The position numbers and the translations under genes are program-made. A model generated the notes under the pieces. That model was not told the DNA's origin and ran no database searches. It saw only the letters and a list, made by a program, of their open reading frames with translations. Of a stretch of 64,000 nt of DNA, positions 31,862 to 43,229 are shown one piece after another (within the stretch, counting starts at the first letter, position 1; each line of letters opens with the position of its first letter). This DNA is from Bidens hawaiensis (taxonomy: Eukaryota; Streptophyta; Magnoliopsida; Asterales; Asteraceae), in contig JAIQDT010001111.1 of assembly GCA_021521415.1 (NCBI GenBank), positions 558,001 to 622,000 of the forward strand. Direction: 5' to 3'.

Positions 31862-34351
31862 GTATGAACACTAACCCATCAGTGGGTGTATTTGAATGGG
31901 ACAAGTGCCTTATTCAAATACCTGAAAGAGAGAAAGACAGAAGGAAAATACAAGGCCTATTACATGCCATTAGAATACAAATGTATGCTAACACAAATGT
32001 ATTATAATCATATGCCATTCGAATACAAAGGTATTCTAATACAAGTTGAATGCTAACACAAATGTAATCTAATTATATGCCATTCGAATACAGATGTATG
32101 CTAACACGAATGTATTCTAATCACATGCCATTAGAATACAAATGTATGCTAACACAAATGTATTCTAATTTCATACCATTCGAATACAAGTTGAATGCTA
32201 ACACAAATGTATTCTAATACCATTCGAATACAAGGCTATTAGAATAGATCATACTTAACCATTTTTGGTGCAACCTAAAGGAAGAGTATAGGATTAGGAA
32301 ATTGATACATGTAATTAATATATAGTTAGCCGTGCTCAATTGAATAAAGGAATCACTATTAACTCGGAAAGAAACCGGAGAAAGGTGAGTTTCTAGCCCA
32401 CTTCCTTGTTATGTTTTCGGGGATGTGTGCATACTCAATGTGAATGCTAATACACTAAGCTTATGTGGTAAGTGTATACTATATGTGATATATGCAATAG
32501 AATGTATAAATCTAATGGACGAATGTCTGTCGGTACGTGAACGATCTGGCTATTAGAATAGACCATACTTAACCATTTTTGGTGCAACCTAAATGAAGAG
32601 TATAGGATTAGGAAATTGATACGTGTAATTAATATAGTTAGCCGTGCTCAATTGAATAAAGGAATCACTATTAACTCGGAAAGAAACCGGAGACAAGTGA
32701 GTTTCTAGCCCACTTCCTTGTTATGTTTTCGGGGCTGTGTGCATACTCAATGTGAATGTTAATACACTTAGCTTATGTGGTAAGTGTATGCTATATATGA
32801 TATATGCAATAAAATGTATAAATCTAATGGACGAATGTCTGTCGGTACGTGAACGATCTTCGGATATTGCACGTATCGTCAAGGAGTATGATTGTTAGAT
32901 GAATGATGTGAAGAATACCTAGAGTGTTCGTATATGTGAGGTATGTGTAAGCAGGTACACGAAAGGTATATGAGATCTACGTCCAGCATAGTAAGTTAGG
33001 ATGGCAAATCCCTCTAAACTATTATTGGACCTAGACTCGATATGTGATAGCGTAAATAAGGACTGCGAACCTTATTGGCGTTCCTTATACGGATATTATA
33101 TAATTGAGTACGTGTTCCTTCTATGGACAATATATATGGTTCCTTTTATGGATCAGGTATAGGGCTCCTTCTATGGATAGTATGTAGTGGTCCTTCTATG
33201 GAAAGTATATAGGGTCCCTTCTATGGGTGATGTTTAAGGATCATTCTATGGATAATATCTAGGGATCCTTCTATGGATAGTTTATATAGATCCTTTTATA
33301 GATGATACAAGTTGTTACTTATATGGATAATAGTAATTGTTCTTCTAATAGATATTATGCAATGGTCCTCCAACGGATAATTATAAAGTGTCAGGAATGA
33401 AGTTCAGTAAGTACGAATATGTATCTTCGGATACGTATACGTGAATGTATGAGAATGTATTGTATGTTGCCTGATTAACTAGAACTCACTCAGCGTAGCT
33501 GACTTTTATTATGCACGCATGTAAATATGTTTAATGAGTTAGCATGAGGATGACACATGACATGGATTGAACGGCTAACATTCGAAGACGGAAGAAATGA
33601 TGTTTTAAAATATGATGTTTATGTTATGTTTAAACGGCAAGTTTGAATGTTTTTGTAACGAATGATTAAGTTAACGTTTCCGCGAAAGTTGTTAGTGCAC
33701 GGTTTGTGACGGGTGATTTGCAGTTAAAGTATTCAAGGATAAAGTATTCGATAGCTACGGAAAAGGGGGAGTCTTTTAGTGCACTGTTTTGGTTGTCTGT
33801 AGCGATTGAATAAATTATAGATAGTCTAGATTGAATATTTATTGTAAATGGCCCATTCGCTATGGTTTGTATAGCGAATGAGGTCCATTCGTTAGTGATC
33901 TAGGCTAGTTCGTTAATGTATAAGTCCATTCGTTATAGAAGCATAACGAATGAGGGCTAGTTCGTTAAGTTATTACCATTCGTCATGGAATGTTGACGAA
34001 TAGAGTCTAATTCGTTATGGAGGCATAACGAATTAGAGTTAACTTAACGAATGGAGCATGTGGCCTATAAATAGGTGGTTCCATGCTCATAATTAAGAGA
34101 GATCACACATATGAGAGGTGTGAGGTCCTAGATCTATTATTTATCTTCTCCATAATTTATTATGTAATTTATCCATTATTTATCAATAAACCGTATTTAA
34201 AGTATTCATGTTCGTATTGTATAATCGATGTATCGACGCGGCTAGATCCATGGCGGGTCTTCTCAAACGTTTTTAATTAGCTCTGATTGTAGAACTGTGT
34301 TTATGAGTAAATCCGACATGAAATGTAGGGCACCGGGATCGGGGCTTTACA
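31130..34351 (+). mobile_element. Solo LTR of a related Gypsy subfamily, 3.2 kb with nested insert
   Basis: It starts TGTAACATCATAATTTT and ends ATCGGGGCTTTACA. The flanks are TACAT on both sides (31125-31129, 34352-34356), in a CATA tract. It keeps the family's order: AAGGGCTTAAG before a TATA box (GAGTATAAATACTC, about 31287), AGGTGAGTTTCTAGCCC, the GTCGGTACGTG hairpin (32839-32880), CAGCGTAGCTG (33491-33501) and the end. Where other copies have the TTCGTTA array this one has an AAT microsatellite (31807-31859) and a 50-odd-bp minisatellite of GAATACAAATGTATGC (31965-32240). A 314-bp tandem duplication follows (32236-32549 and 32550-32863), then a CCTTCTATGGATA minisatellite (33100-33380). 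Confidence 0.85.
33690..34265 (+). mobile_element. Internally deleted Copia element nested in the solo LTR
   Basis: TGTTAGTGCACGGTTTG (33690) looks like the first bases of a 5' LTR. Next come about 50 bp of internal sequence, a polypurine tract AAAAGGGGGAGTC (33761-33773), and a second start TTTTAGTGCACTGTTTTG at 33774 running to TCTTCTCA (34265) as the 3' LTR (492 bp). The flanks AAAGT (33685-33689) and AACGT (34266-34270) match in four of five bases. The LTR has a TATA box CTATAAATAG (about 34068) and a TTCGTTA/TAACGAA array (33850-34055). The undisturbed family LTR lacks this stretch, which supports the insertion. Confidence 0.7.
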
Positions 34352-34363
34352 TACATACGTAAA

Positions 34364-34520
34364 TTGTTTTGTGAGAAGTGTGATAAAATACAATACACCA
34401 CCTAAATAGGACACTATAACATTTAAATAGGAAACTATACAACTTTTAGAAACTACCAAACTCAACGACGAGATCCTAGATCCAATGGTGTACATCTATT
34501 CTTATGCTTCTCACAAAACT
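34364..34520. mobile_element. Short MITE (TIR TTTTGTGAGAAG)
   Basis: TTTTGTGAGAAG at 34367 is repeated inverted as CTTCTCACAAAAC ending at 34519. The interior holds repeated ACTATAACATTTAAATAGG-like words and no coding capacity. The size and TIR fit an hAT- or CACTA-type MITE; the superfamily is not settled. Confidence 0.6.
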
Positions 34521-34570
34521 ATTTTTTTTTACATTAACCATACCCTTTATATATATAGGAGAAGGTTAAC

Positions 34571-34737
34571 GTACAAATGAAACTAACGTGCTATACATGA
34601 GAATCAAGTATAGTAATTATATATACAAGTAGAGTAATTATGTAATTACATTATAGAGTAATTACATAATATTCTACTTGTATATACAATTACTCTACAT
34701 GATTTTAACATTTAGCACATTAATTTCATTTGTATTT
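34571..34737. mobile_element. Near-perfect palindromic fold-back element
   Basis: The whole 167 bp folds on itself: ACAAATGAAACTAACGTGCT at the left pairs with the inverted AGCACATTAATTTCATTTGT at the right, and ATACAAGTAGAGTAATTATG pairs with CATAATATTCTACTTGTAT around a loop of about 12 bp. Confidence 0.75.
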
Positions 34738-35125
34738 GATATATATATATATATATATATAATATCATATGGAGTGTATGAGGTGACGAGCCACAATAAT
34801 ATAACGACACATGTACATCTTAAATTGTGGCAAAGTGGTAGTGCTGTAATTGTCCAAGTTGCATCGTTATATCTCAAAACATGGGTTTTACTCTGATGTG
34901 TTGGAATTAACAATGTTTTTATAAATAAAAAGGGTTGTCTTTAAGAATTACTAAAAACTTTTGGGCCCAAGGAGAGTATAAATTTAGACATTAAGTAAAA
35001 TATAAATTTGATAACTCATATATAAAAAAGTAATCGAGCAATGTAAATGATTGAATTTTGTGCCTCACTTATTGGTATTTTTTAAACAAAACTTTTGATC
35101 GGATCTGATTCAGTTTCTCTCTCTT

Positions 35126-35159
<34 letters not shown>

Positions 35160-35532
35160 GGGTTGGTATCACCGGAACTCAAAAAAAGTTAAGAACTTTT
35201 AGAAACTCATAACTGAACATTTTTTAAGTTTATTTTTTATATATTAACATTATCTGAGAATAGTTTTATCCTATTTAAAAAAAGTTTGATTACATATATA
35301 AATCATAAGTTTACACATGTGTGAAATTTATATAATAATAAATTTACATACGTGTAAAAAAATATAGATATGTGTAAAACCTAATTTTCGTAATTGTAAC
35401 CATAAAAATGGATATAAAAAAGTGATAAACTAAACTCAAATAACATTAACATACAATTTTTTTTAAAACGTTAGTTATTTAGATCTCCATAAAGTTCATA
35501 AATAATTTAAGAGTTCTGTAATGATACTCATC
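35160..35532. mobile_element. Fold-back element between microsatellites
   Basis: GGTATCACCGGAACTC with AAGTTAAGAACTTTTAGAAAC at the left has a diverged inverted match at the right (AAATAATTTAAGAGTTCTG, TAATGATACTC). TA and TG microsatellites lie on both sides (35103-35159, 35535-35600). Confidence 0.5.
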
Positions 35533-35594
<62 letters not shown>

Positions 35595-35600
35595 GTGTTT

Positions 35601-35996
35601 GGAGAGGATCAAGAGAAAACTCATCATTAGAGAGAAAACTTAAAAACTCCTATAAATTATTTTTAATTAAAATATTTTCAAATTTCCATTTTTACTATTA
35701 ATCTTATATTTTGTTACTCTTCACTAAAAAAAATAAAAAAATAGAAAAAAGGCGTTATAATGTGCATACGTATTATTGTGCTATACTGTTGTATTACATA
35801 TGTGTATTACTATATATTTTTATGTTCAATAGTGTTTAATTGCATATATTCAATATTTGTGTATTGTATATGTGTGGTAGTGTTGTATTATATGCAAAAA
35901 ATATATATATAAAAAGTCGATGTAGTGCACATGTGCGTTAATGTTGTGTTACACATACGTACTAATGTGTATTCAATGTGTGTATTAGTCTTATAT

Positions 35997-36061
<65 letters not shown>

Positions 36062-36330
36062 TTTATCAAATACGTGCAATAGTGTTGTATTCTACGCAAT
36101 ACAACACTCTTGCATATATGAAATGCACACTATTACACGTGTGCGCTACACCGATGAGATTACCGACAAGGGTTTTCTATTTTTTTTTATTTTTATTTTT
36201 AACCATATCAACATATAAGAATAATGGAAAAAAAGAAACCACCAATACAATTTAATAAAAAAGTTAAAAATAATTCTTTATGAGTTTTTAAGTTTTCTCT
36301 TTTAAAGGAGTTTTCATTTGATCCCACCCC
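35601..36330. mobile_element. Fold-back MITE, family A, copy 2
   Basis: The left end GGAGAGGATCAAGAGAAAAC and the right end, read inverted as GGGGTGGGATCAAATGAAAAC, match each other and the ends of the element at 24577-25240. The interior again has ATTGCATATATG-like modules and a long TA run (36001-36058). Confidence 0.65.
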
Positions 36331-37770
36331 TATATATATGTATATACATATATATTCGGGCCTTCGGGATGATCGGCCTAAGTCTGTCGACTTCCCAGCC
36401 TCCTCTTCCCAGATGGTCTTGTAATGAAGCCCATATTTGGATATGTTTTACTATAAGTTTGATATACATAGGTAAGTAATGTTATACTTTGAGTTATTAA
36501 CAAGTATTGGTGGAATAAGAGTTGAATTGGATGTTATGGATATCAAGAATCAAAATATCAAGCTGAACTACAGTAAAAAGCAAAAATTGAGACCTATACG
36601 GTTCGTGCACATTCTTGGCGGTACAATTTTTGCCTTAATAAAGAGACTTATTGGAGGACAAGTTACGTCAGGTAGACCCTTAATAGACATGTACTGTAAC
36701 ATTTGTCAATTTCGGTGTATTATTTGTATTCGTTTACCCGACCCGAGCTTCTATTCGGATATTTATCATTAAATAAACCGAGTGTTTGTTAGTAATTTAT
36801 GTTTTTTAATTCATTTTATATTGTTTTGCTATTTAATCACGTTAAACAATCCTTAAAATCGCTTATTTCGAGCTTAAAACGCGTTTCTGGAAACTAAAGG
36901 GTCCAAAATTGTTAAAAAAATAAAAAAAAATCTAGTAAACCTATCCGTCGCATAGCGCGAAGGGGGTGCTCAAGATGGTGGCACGTAGCACGATGGAAGC
37001 ATCATATCAACGTTTTCGCGAGTAAGTTTGTTTTTGACGCATATAACATCCAGTCTTTATCCTAATCTCATTGTAATTCAAATTCATAAGTTCTAGAACA
37101 TTGTTAGGTATATTCTATTATAAACCCACATATTTTATCATTTAATTTTGAATAAAGATTCAAATTTGATCATATTATAGTGTTTATCTTCGTTTTTTTA
37201 AGTTCAAAATTATCTCTAAATTGTTGATAAACATGAAGCCTAATTCCGATTTCTATATAATGAAAGGTTTATTATCATTCTTCACGACTTATCAATTCAT
37301 CTAATTCATTTTTTCTTACAAATTCAAGCTTATTCAAGGTGTTCTTCAAGGTTTGACTTCGAAAAGTCAAACGGGTCTTCTAATCCTAAATCATCTAGCT
37401 CCTCATACAATTCTCAACCCAGTTTTGGTTTTTATTGTTAGTTATCAAACCTTGAACGAACGCCCTCATTTAATTTCAATAGATTTGGTGGATTTCATAC
37501 TCAATTGGGTCAAATTGAAGTTAGGGTTTATGAACTAATTTGGGGCTTTTCAATTACACCATGAATTGACTCGAATTAGCTTTTGCTCCTTAATGTTTTA
37601 TGTTTGTATTTGTGTTTTGGTCACGTGGACCCAAAATTGACCTCAACTCAGCATTTGGGTCTAACACAAACCAAGCATTCGCTTAAAAACGAACTTTTTG
37701 TTTTGCGCTGATAAATATCATATTTGAATAATTATTCTATCTAATTATAATTATTTCAATTTATGATTTT
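36331..37770. other. Probable old LTR-derived DNA, no gene
   Basis: At 36692 TGTAACATTTGTCAATTTC looks like the start of another Gypsy-type LTR, followed by ACCCGACCCGAGC, TCGAGCTTAAAACGCGTTTC and TGGAAACTAAAGGGTCC, words I associate with Asteraceae Gypsy LTRs. No end or target duplication is clear. The open frames here (36479-36772, 37353-37538) have no recognisable domain. Confidence 0.35.
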
Positions 37771-38168
37771 TGTAAGTCCAATAAAAGGATCTTATACAAC
37801 ATGATATAAGTTAACACAATGAATACGCTGAATCTAGACACTATGATGATTCAAGAGCGTGCAATTTAAATGAACAAATAATAAGAACAATGTAAAGTTC
37901 AAAGCACATGTTTATTATAACCAAAACGGCGGGTACATAAGTTCTTCTACACTTTAGAGCCGATTACAATGATATTAATTGAGGTGCCTATCACTAAACA
38001 ATGATAACCAAAAACTATATATAGGGTGTACACAAGCCATATCCGGCTAAGCCCATATCAAGCCCAAAAACCAACAGCCCACCGAAATACCTATAAGGAT
38101 TTCAGTTATATTAAATAAACCGTAAACATTAAAGTACAAAGGATAAACATACAAAATGTATCCCAACA
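37771..38168 (-). repeat. Copia-3 3' LTR (probable, about 398 bp)
   Basis: On the minus strand TGTTGGGATAC starts at 38168 right after a purine stretch CCACAGGAGAGAT, and TTATTGGACTTACA ends at 37771. It has a TATA box CTATATATAG (about 38016) and AGGATTTCAGTT/ATTTCGGTGGG, half of the inverted ACCGAAATCC motif. The left end is a best guess. Confidence 0.5.
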
Positions 38169-38198
38169 ATCTCTCCTGTGGTTTATTGCCTTTTTTTA

Positions 38199-38990
38199 TT
38201 AAGTTTTAGGAACAAGCTCTGCATTTGCTTCCCTCAAAGCTCCTGCACGATTCTTGATGCGTATCATCAAAGCAACCATACCCGTACAGGCTTTGACAGC
38301 AAGCTCATACAAAAGATCGACTAGGATATGAAACATTTCAAACTTCTTTATATCACCTTCTCCAAACTTCAAAAGATCTTTAGGATCAATTATTCTGTGT
38401 TGACCACGATCAAGTCTAATAATCACAGAAGCAATTTCACCATCATAAACCCAGAACTGTAAGCCATTCAACGCTTTCTCAAAAAATCTCTTGGTTATTG
38501 GAATAGATTTCACTTTGTCGGTAGGACGCCACATTATAGTCTTCATTGTGTTATCTGTGATTGGATCAATGACCCCCTATTCCTTCTTAAATATGACTCA
38601 ACGGTAGACATGTCAGGAAAGCCCTTTGCAGCTTGTTTATCTAAGAAGTTAGAGAACTTCCAGGCTTTTGGCTCGCCGCCTGGATTGTGAAACAGAGCTC
38701 GAGATAACTCCGTCAGATCAAGTTTAGTCCAAGACCTAAAGTTATTTTCCTTATTATATTACTCAATATTACCACTCTTTCTCTTAAACCACCACATTTC
38801 CTTTTCCGTGTCATAACCCAAGACAACTATTCCTAATCTATCACCAACTTTATCATAATAGCCTTTACCAACCTCAATCACAAATTGCTCAGGATGAGTG
38901 GATGATGAAACATTTTGATTTGAATTTTTCATAAGGATCAATTTCTTCTGCAAGTCTTTGTTCCACAGTCTCCTGTTCTATGGCAAGATA
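38199..38990 (-). pseudogene. Copia-3 accessory ORF, C-terminal domain (decayed)
   Basis: Two readable blocks remain. The inner one (38759-38953) reads FVIEVGKGYYDKVGDRLGIV then VLGYDTEKEMWWFKRKSGNI; the outer one (38199-38546) reads KSIPITKRFFEKALNGLQFW, VYDGEIASVIIRL and RIIDPKDLLKFGEGDIKKFE. These line up by eye, in order, with KKGIICWLYDEQLKVFVVKR and KEVPMKTMPQDVLKDLKWWY...VYDPMHLVNLSKADLQ of Copia-1. So the same C-terminal domain exists in a different Copia subfamily. Stops and shifts separate the blocks. Confidence 0.6.
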
Positions 38991-39154
38991 TTCATTAAAC
39001 CCTTGACTTTCAAGAACATCAACAAAAGTAGGAGTTTCAGTTCCTCTAGATCCTTGAACATCTGACTCACTAACGTTTTCATTATTACTTGAACTGTTGA
39101 ATTCATTACAAAACCATCTAACAAACTTCTAATGCGTATCATAGCAGAATGTCG

Positions 39155-40673
39155 TTAGACCACCAACTTTGCTTGCAATTCCAATATCTTGGCATCCTTT
39201 TCTACATTGTTCTCTTCCAGCTGATTAACTCTTACATCTTTCACAATCGAATCATGTTCCAACTCAACTAATCTACTTTGCAAAGCTTGAACGTCAATCG
39301 TCACATAACCAATATCAACTCTTTTACCCTTGTCAAGAAGAAACTGGCATTGTAATGATAAAATATGGGCTAACTTCTCAGTTGCACTAGAACCTTCAGC
39401 AACATGTTGAACAGTTGAACTTGAGGGTTCAACATGTGTATTGGTAACAACCTGAGGCATTTCCATCTCAAATTCTAGGATTTCAACAGAATGAGTCAAA
39501 ACATTTGGCTCATCTATAGCCTGTGTAACAGTCGGCTCTTTAATCAAAACACCTGGTCTGGGATTTCTCCTTCTTCTATTTCTTGGAATCAGTCTAGTGT
39601 TATCTTCTTGATCAATCTTAGATGGCTGTTCTTGTACAAAATGAACTGTTTGAGGAGGCTTCATAGTCGTTCGCTGCAAATTTCTTTAACAACGACCTTC
39701 TGTTCAGTTGTAGGTGCAGGACATTACACCTTTTCATGGTTTTGTTCCTCCACATGTGGTGCTGGTGGAGGATTATCTGTCTCATCATCAGAAAGAACCT
39801 CAAAGTTAGGAACAAATTCTTGATGAGCAGGCTCAGCATGTTCTTCAACAACAACATTAGGCTTACAACTACCGGATCAGCCTCTATTTCAGCAAACTTT
39901 CCAAATTTGACGAAAGGATTAAGACCTTGATAGACTACCTTGGCAGCTTCCCTCTTTTGTTTCATGAGTCCAAAAGACGCAGGGCCCATGCCTTTCACAT
40001 CCAAAGAATTTACATATCTTTCTAGTTGAGTATAATGGAAATCAAAGATCATTTGTAAAAATCTAGGCTACATCAAGAACATTTCTTTCTTCTTTCCTTT
40101 TAGATTCTCAGCCATCTTAGCGAACACAAACTTTGAAAAATTATAATCCCAATCCTTTGCTAAAGCAACAATGACATATGACTAGGTTTGACTGATCTCA
40201 TTTGAACCTCCCTTGCTTCCAGCAACACACTAAACAAAAGTGTTTGCTAAAAATCTCTATAGTAGGGAGGAAGTAATCTCTTCTTCGTTGGTGGATACTG
40301 ACCATCGTAATTCATTCTTTGTAAAAAGTCAAAAACCACATCACTTGAGTGTTTAGTAGAATGTTCAGGACTGCCATAAAACAACAGAGCTTCTCAAATT
40401 GAGTTCTCAGTAATCACAACCGATTTATTCTGAATGATGGATAGAACCAACTCCCCCTACACCTCGTGGATTAAACTTTGATTTACTCAAGAATCCCGAT
40501 ACTAACTCTTTGCCGGCGACAGGCGACTTGATTTTCTCTGATTGCATGAGAGATTTTGCATGTGTTTAGACCACGATCATTTAATTGAATTCTTTATGGG
40601 TTGGAGGAGGGTCAGGCAGGTATCCAGCTATGTTGTGAGAGTCCACAAACTTCAATTGAACTTGATCACCCAT
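39155..40673 (-). pseudogene. Copia-3 accessory ORF, N-terminal and middle part (decayed)
   Basis: The minus-strand ATG at 40673 starts MGDQVQLKFVDSHNIAGYLP. The reading is then cut by stops and shifts but shows RMNYDGQYPPTKKR, VALAKDWDYNFSKFVFAKMA and PRFLQMIFDFH, which match RMGYSGPLG, ALTYNKRYSFSQMVFYEI and PRFIQMILNHV of Copia-1. A basic run RNRRRRNPRPG (about 39560-39600) takes the place of the GKRKR cluster, and a coiled-coil-like stretch (LQSRLVELEHDSIVKDVRVN) follows. TTTGGTGTAG-ATT directly precedes the ATG, as in Copia-1. Function unknown. Confidence 0.62.
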
Positions 40674-42750
40674 AATCTACACCAAACAAGCCAAGTTAGA
40701 CCCATTTAATAAAATAATAACATAATATTATGGCTAAGATGATTATGGTCTACTTCCCAGTCAATGTGACCAATTTTAAATATAGTTTTGGTCAACAAAA
40801 CATAGATTTCGGTCAACATGTTGAGTTTTTGGTAAACAATTTAAGTATTCGGTCAATATAAACAATTTTGGTCCATCAATTGATTTCGGTCTGCAGCTAA
40901 TTATCGGTCAATCAAGAATTTTTGCTCAAACCATAAGTTTTCGATCGATCAATATCCGAAAACCCAAGGTGGTTTTCGGTACGTTGACTCCTCGATCTAT
41001 GTGCTGATCCTCTCCAATACACCTAAACACCATCTTTGAACCATCAACTCTTTAATAATACACCAAAAATTCTTTCAAGCATATAATTAAACATTGATAA
41101 AAACATATGACACATAATCGGTAACATATATGCCCTAAACAAAGTACCCATTCAAACCAATTTCAATTTCCAAATCCTAATTGCCGAAACCTACACCAAC
41201 ATATTATATCACAAGACAATTATCATTTTTTACCTTTAATGAAAGTAGATAATTAATTGGTAGATGAATCTTATGATTAAGATTTTTAGAGATTTCGGAT
41301 TTGAGATTTTGAAAAGTGATATTTGATAACACATCCCAAAAGTTTTTAACTATTGGGATTTCTGTTGATTTGGACTAGTTCCACCCGAACCTCTTTGGGC
41401 CTGACTCGAACTTTATAAGTTGATAGTATGATGGGATGCCTTAGGTCCATCACCATCTAATTTTGACGGACCTGGGTAAAATTAAGACCGAACAACTTTT
41501 TATATTTTAATATATTAAATCCTATAACACACTCGTTTCAACAATAATGTTTTTTAGAAAAATATTATGAGAAGAAATAAAATAATAAATGAAACAAAAC
41601 TACACCTTTGATTTTGCTCTTTTATTTACACTTTACATAAAGGTTGAGACCAAATCGATCTAGACTGATCAAGGAACATTTTTCAGCACACACATATTTT
41701 TCTAGATCTGGTCCATTGTCTGTATTGTTGTGCACTTAAATCCATGCCCGTAATACTTACTTAGAGGGATTAGACCGGTCACAATTTAGGTTTGTATGAG
41801 CTAGTTAAACCCACACTTAAAATCCTAGAACCACCTCACCAAGTTTCATTACAGTTTTACCAACCGAATCACCCCAACTTGACTTAAACCTTTTGCCATA
41901 ATGTCAAAAGATTTTTGACACAATACAAAACCTACGAACTCTAGTTTGGTCCTTAAGTCCCCTCGCAGTAATGATTTCTCTCTTTTAAGTGCACGCCGTT
42001 ATTCGGATATCAAGATTGATCGACAGTAGTTTCCTACATAGTGATTTAACTAGACAAATATACAACTATTTCTTGTGCAATTTGCTACTTTACCTTCAGC
42101 TCTGTTAGTATTGAAATTTATAAGGCTTATGCCTCTTAGATAGTTTGATTGTTTTGAAGTTTTCACCATGTCGGACAAAATTACAAAGTGCTTCAACATT
42201 CAGGTCTGCGCCACTGCGTAACAAAGTACGGAGCTTTGCAAGAATAAATACGTATACATCGAATTTATATATAAAGTATGTATAAAAAACGGTTTTTATA
42301 GTTTGTGATCAAGTGAGACGAGGCTTGGTACAACTCGACCTTTCATCCCTGTCCTTACACAAGACTTAGTTAAGCTAACAAGACCCTAATGTGTCCCACT
42401 TGGAACATATTCATTAATTTCCAACATGTCATCAATCAAACCAACTTTTCATTCTTAAGGGCTGAATCTACCGACACATGGATTACAGAGTCTATGCGTT
42501 TAAGCTATAGTACATGACATATGTTGATCTTACTGTTAACATGAGGATTCATGTCATTTCCCAATTAAATGCATCAAAACAAACAAAACGTGACATTGTT
42601 TTTGTATTTTCTATTTTTTATATTATTGTGAAAAGCAAATAACACACTATTTTTGAATTTATGATATTTTACTATTTAGTATTTTTGATATTTTCTCCCC
42701 CTATATTTGTGCAAAATGAAAAGCTAAAAAGAAAAAAAAAACTTTTATGT
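40674..42750 (-). other. Copia-3 spacer between pol and accessory ORF, with CGGTCAA array
   Basis: No coding region is seen. At 40785-40985 about nine copies of TTTCGGTCAAC-like words occur every 20-30 bp. Words such as CACATGGATTACAGAGTC and ATGAGGATTCATGTCAT (42475-42560) loosely recall the Copia-1 spacer. Confidence 0.5.
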
Positions 42751-43229
42751 ACAAAATTAATACAAAAATAGATTTAATCATCGAAACAAAGGAACATGGT
42801 CATCTCCCCAAGAAAACTCATGTCAAATGTTTGCTTCATTACCGTCTCAAACTCTGCACACAACTCGTGACTTGTGGACCCGAAAATGAAGTCATCCACA
42901 TAGTTTTGAACCACTATAATATCTTTCTTGACTCTCTTGATGAATAAGGTCGGATTGGTAGTTCCCCATGTATACCCATGTTCCAGAAGATGATCCGTAA
43001 AGGTAGCATACCAAGCTCATGGAGCTTGATGTAGACCATAAAGAGCATTATCCAACTTATAGATATGAGTTGGATACTTTGGATCTTTAAACCCAAGTGG
43101 CTGATCCACATAGATTTCTTCTTTGACATCACCATACAAAAACGATGTCTTGATATCCATATGTTACATAATAAATCCCATGAATGATGCATATTCTAGG
43201 AAAATTCTTATTGCTTCAAGTTTAGCCAC
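42751..43229 (-). pseudogene. pol: Copia-3 reverse transcriptase fragment
   Basis: On the minus strand, with one stop after GFIM and another in place of Arg before [73 protein letters not shown], then IIVVQNYVDDFIFGSTSHEL, which keeps the catalytic YVDD, and FETVMKQTFDMSFLGEM. This is the Copia RT palm. The 5' side is cut at 43230 by TGTCACACCCC, the start of another LTR-like sequence. Confidence 0.85.

Noticed and set aside
31771..32007. Open frame with a poly-Asn run
   Set aside because: It comes from an AAT microsatellite inside a solo LTR.
36479..36772. 97-codon open frame
   Set aside because: No recognisable domain, in AT-rich LTR-like DNA; probably chance.
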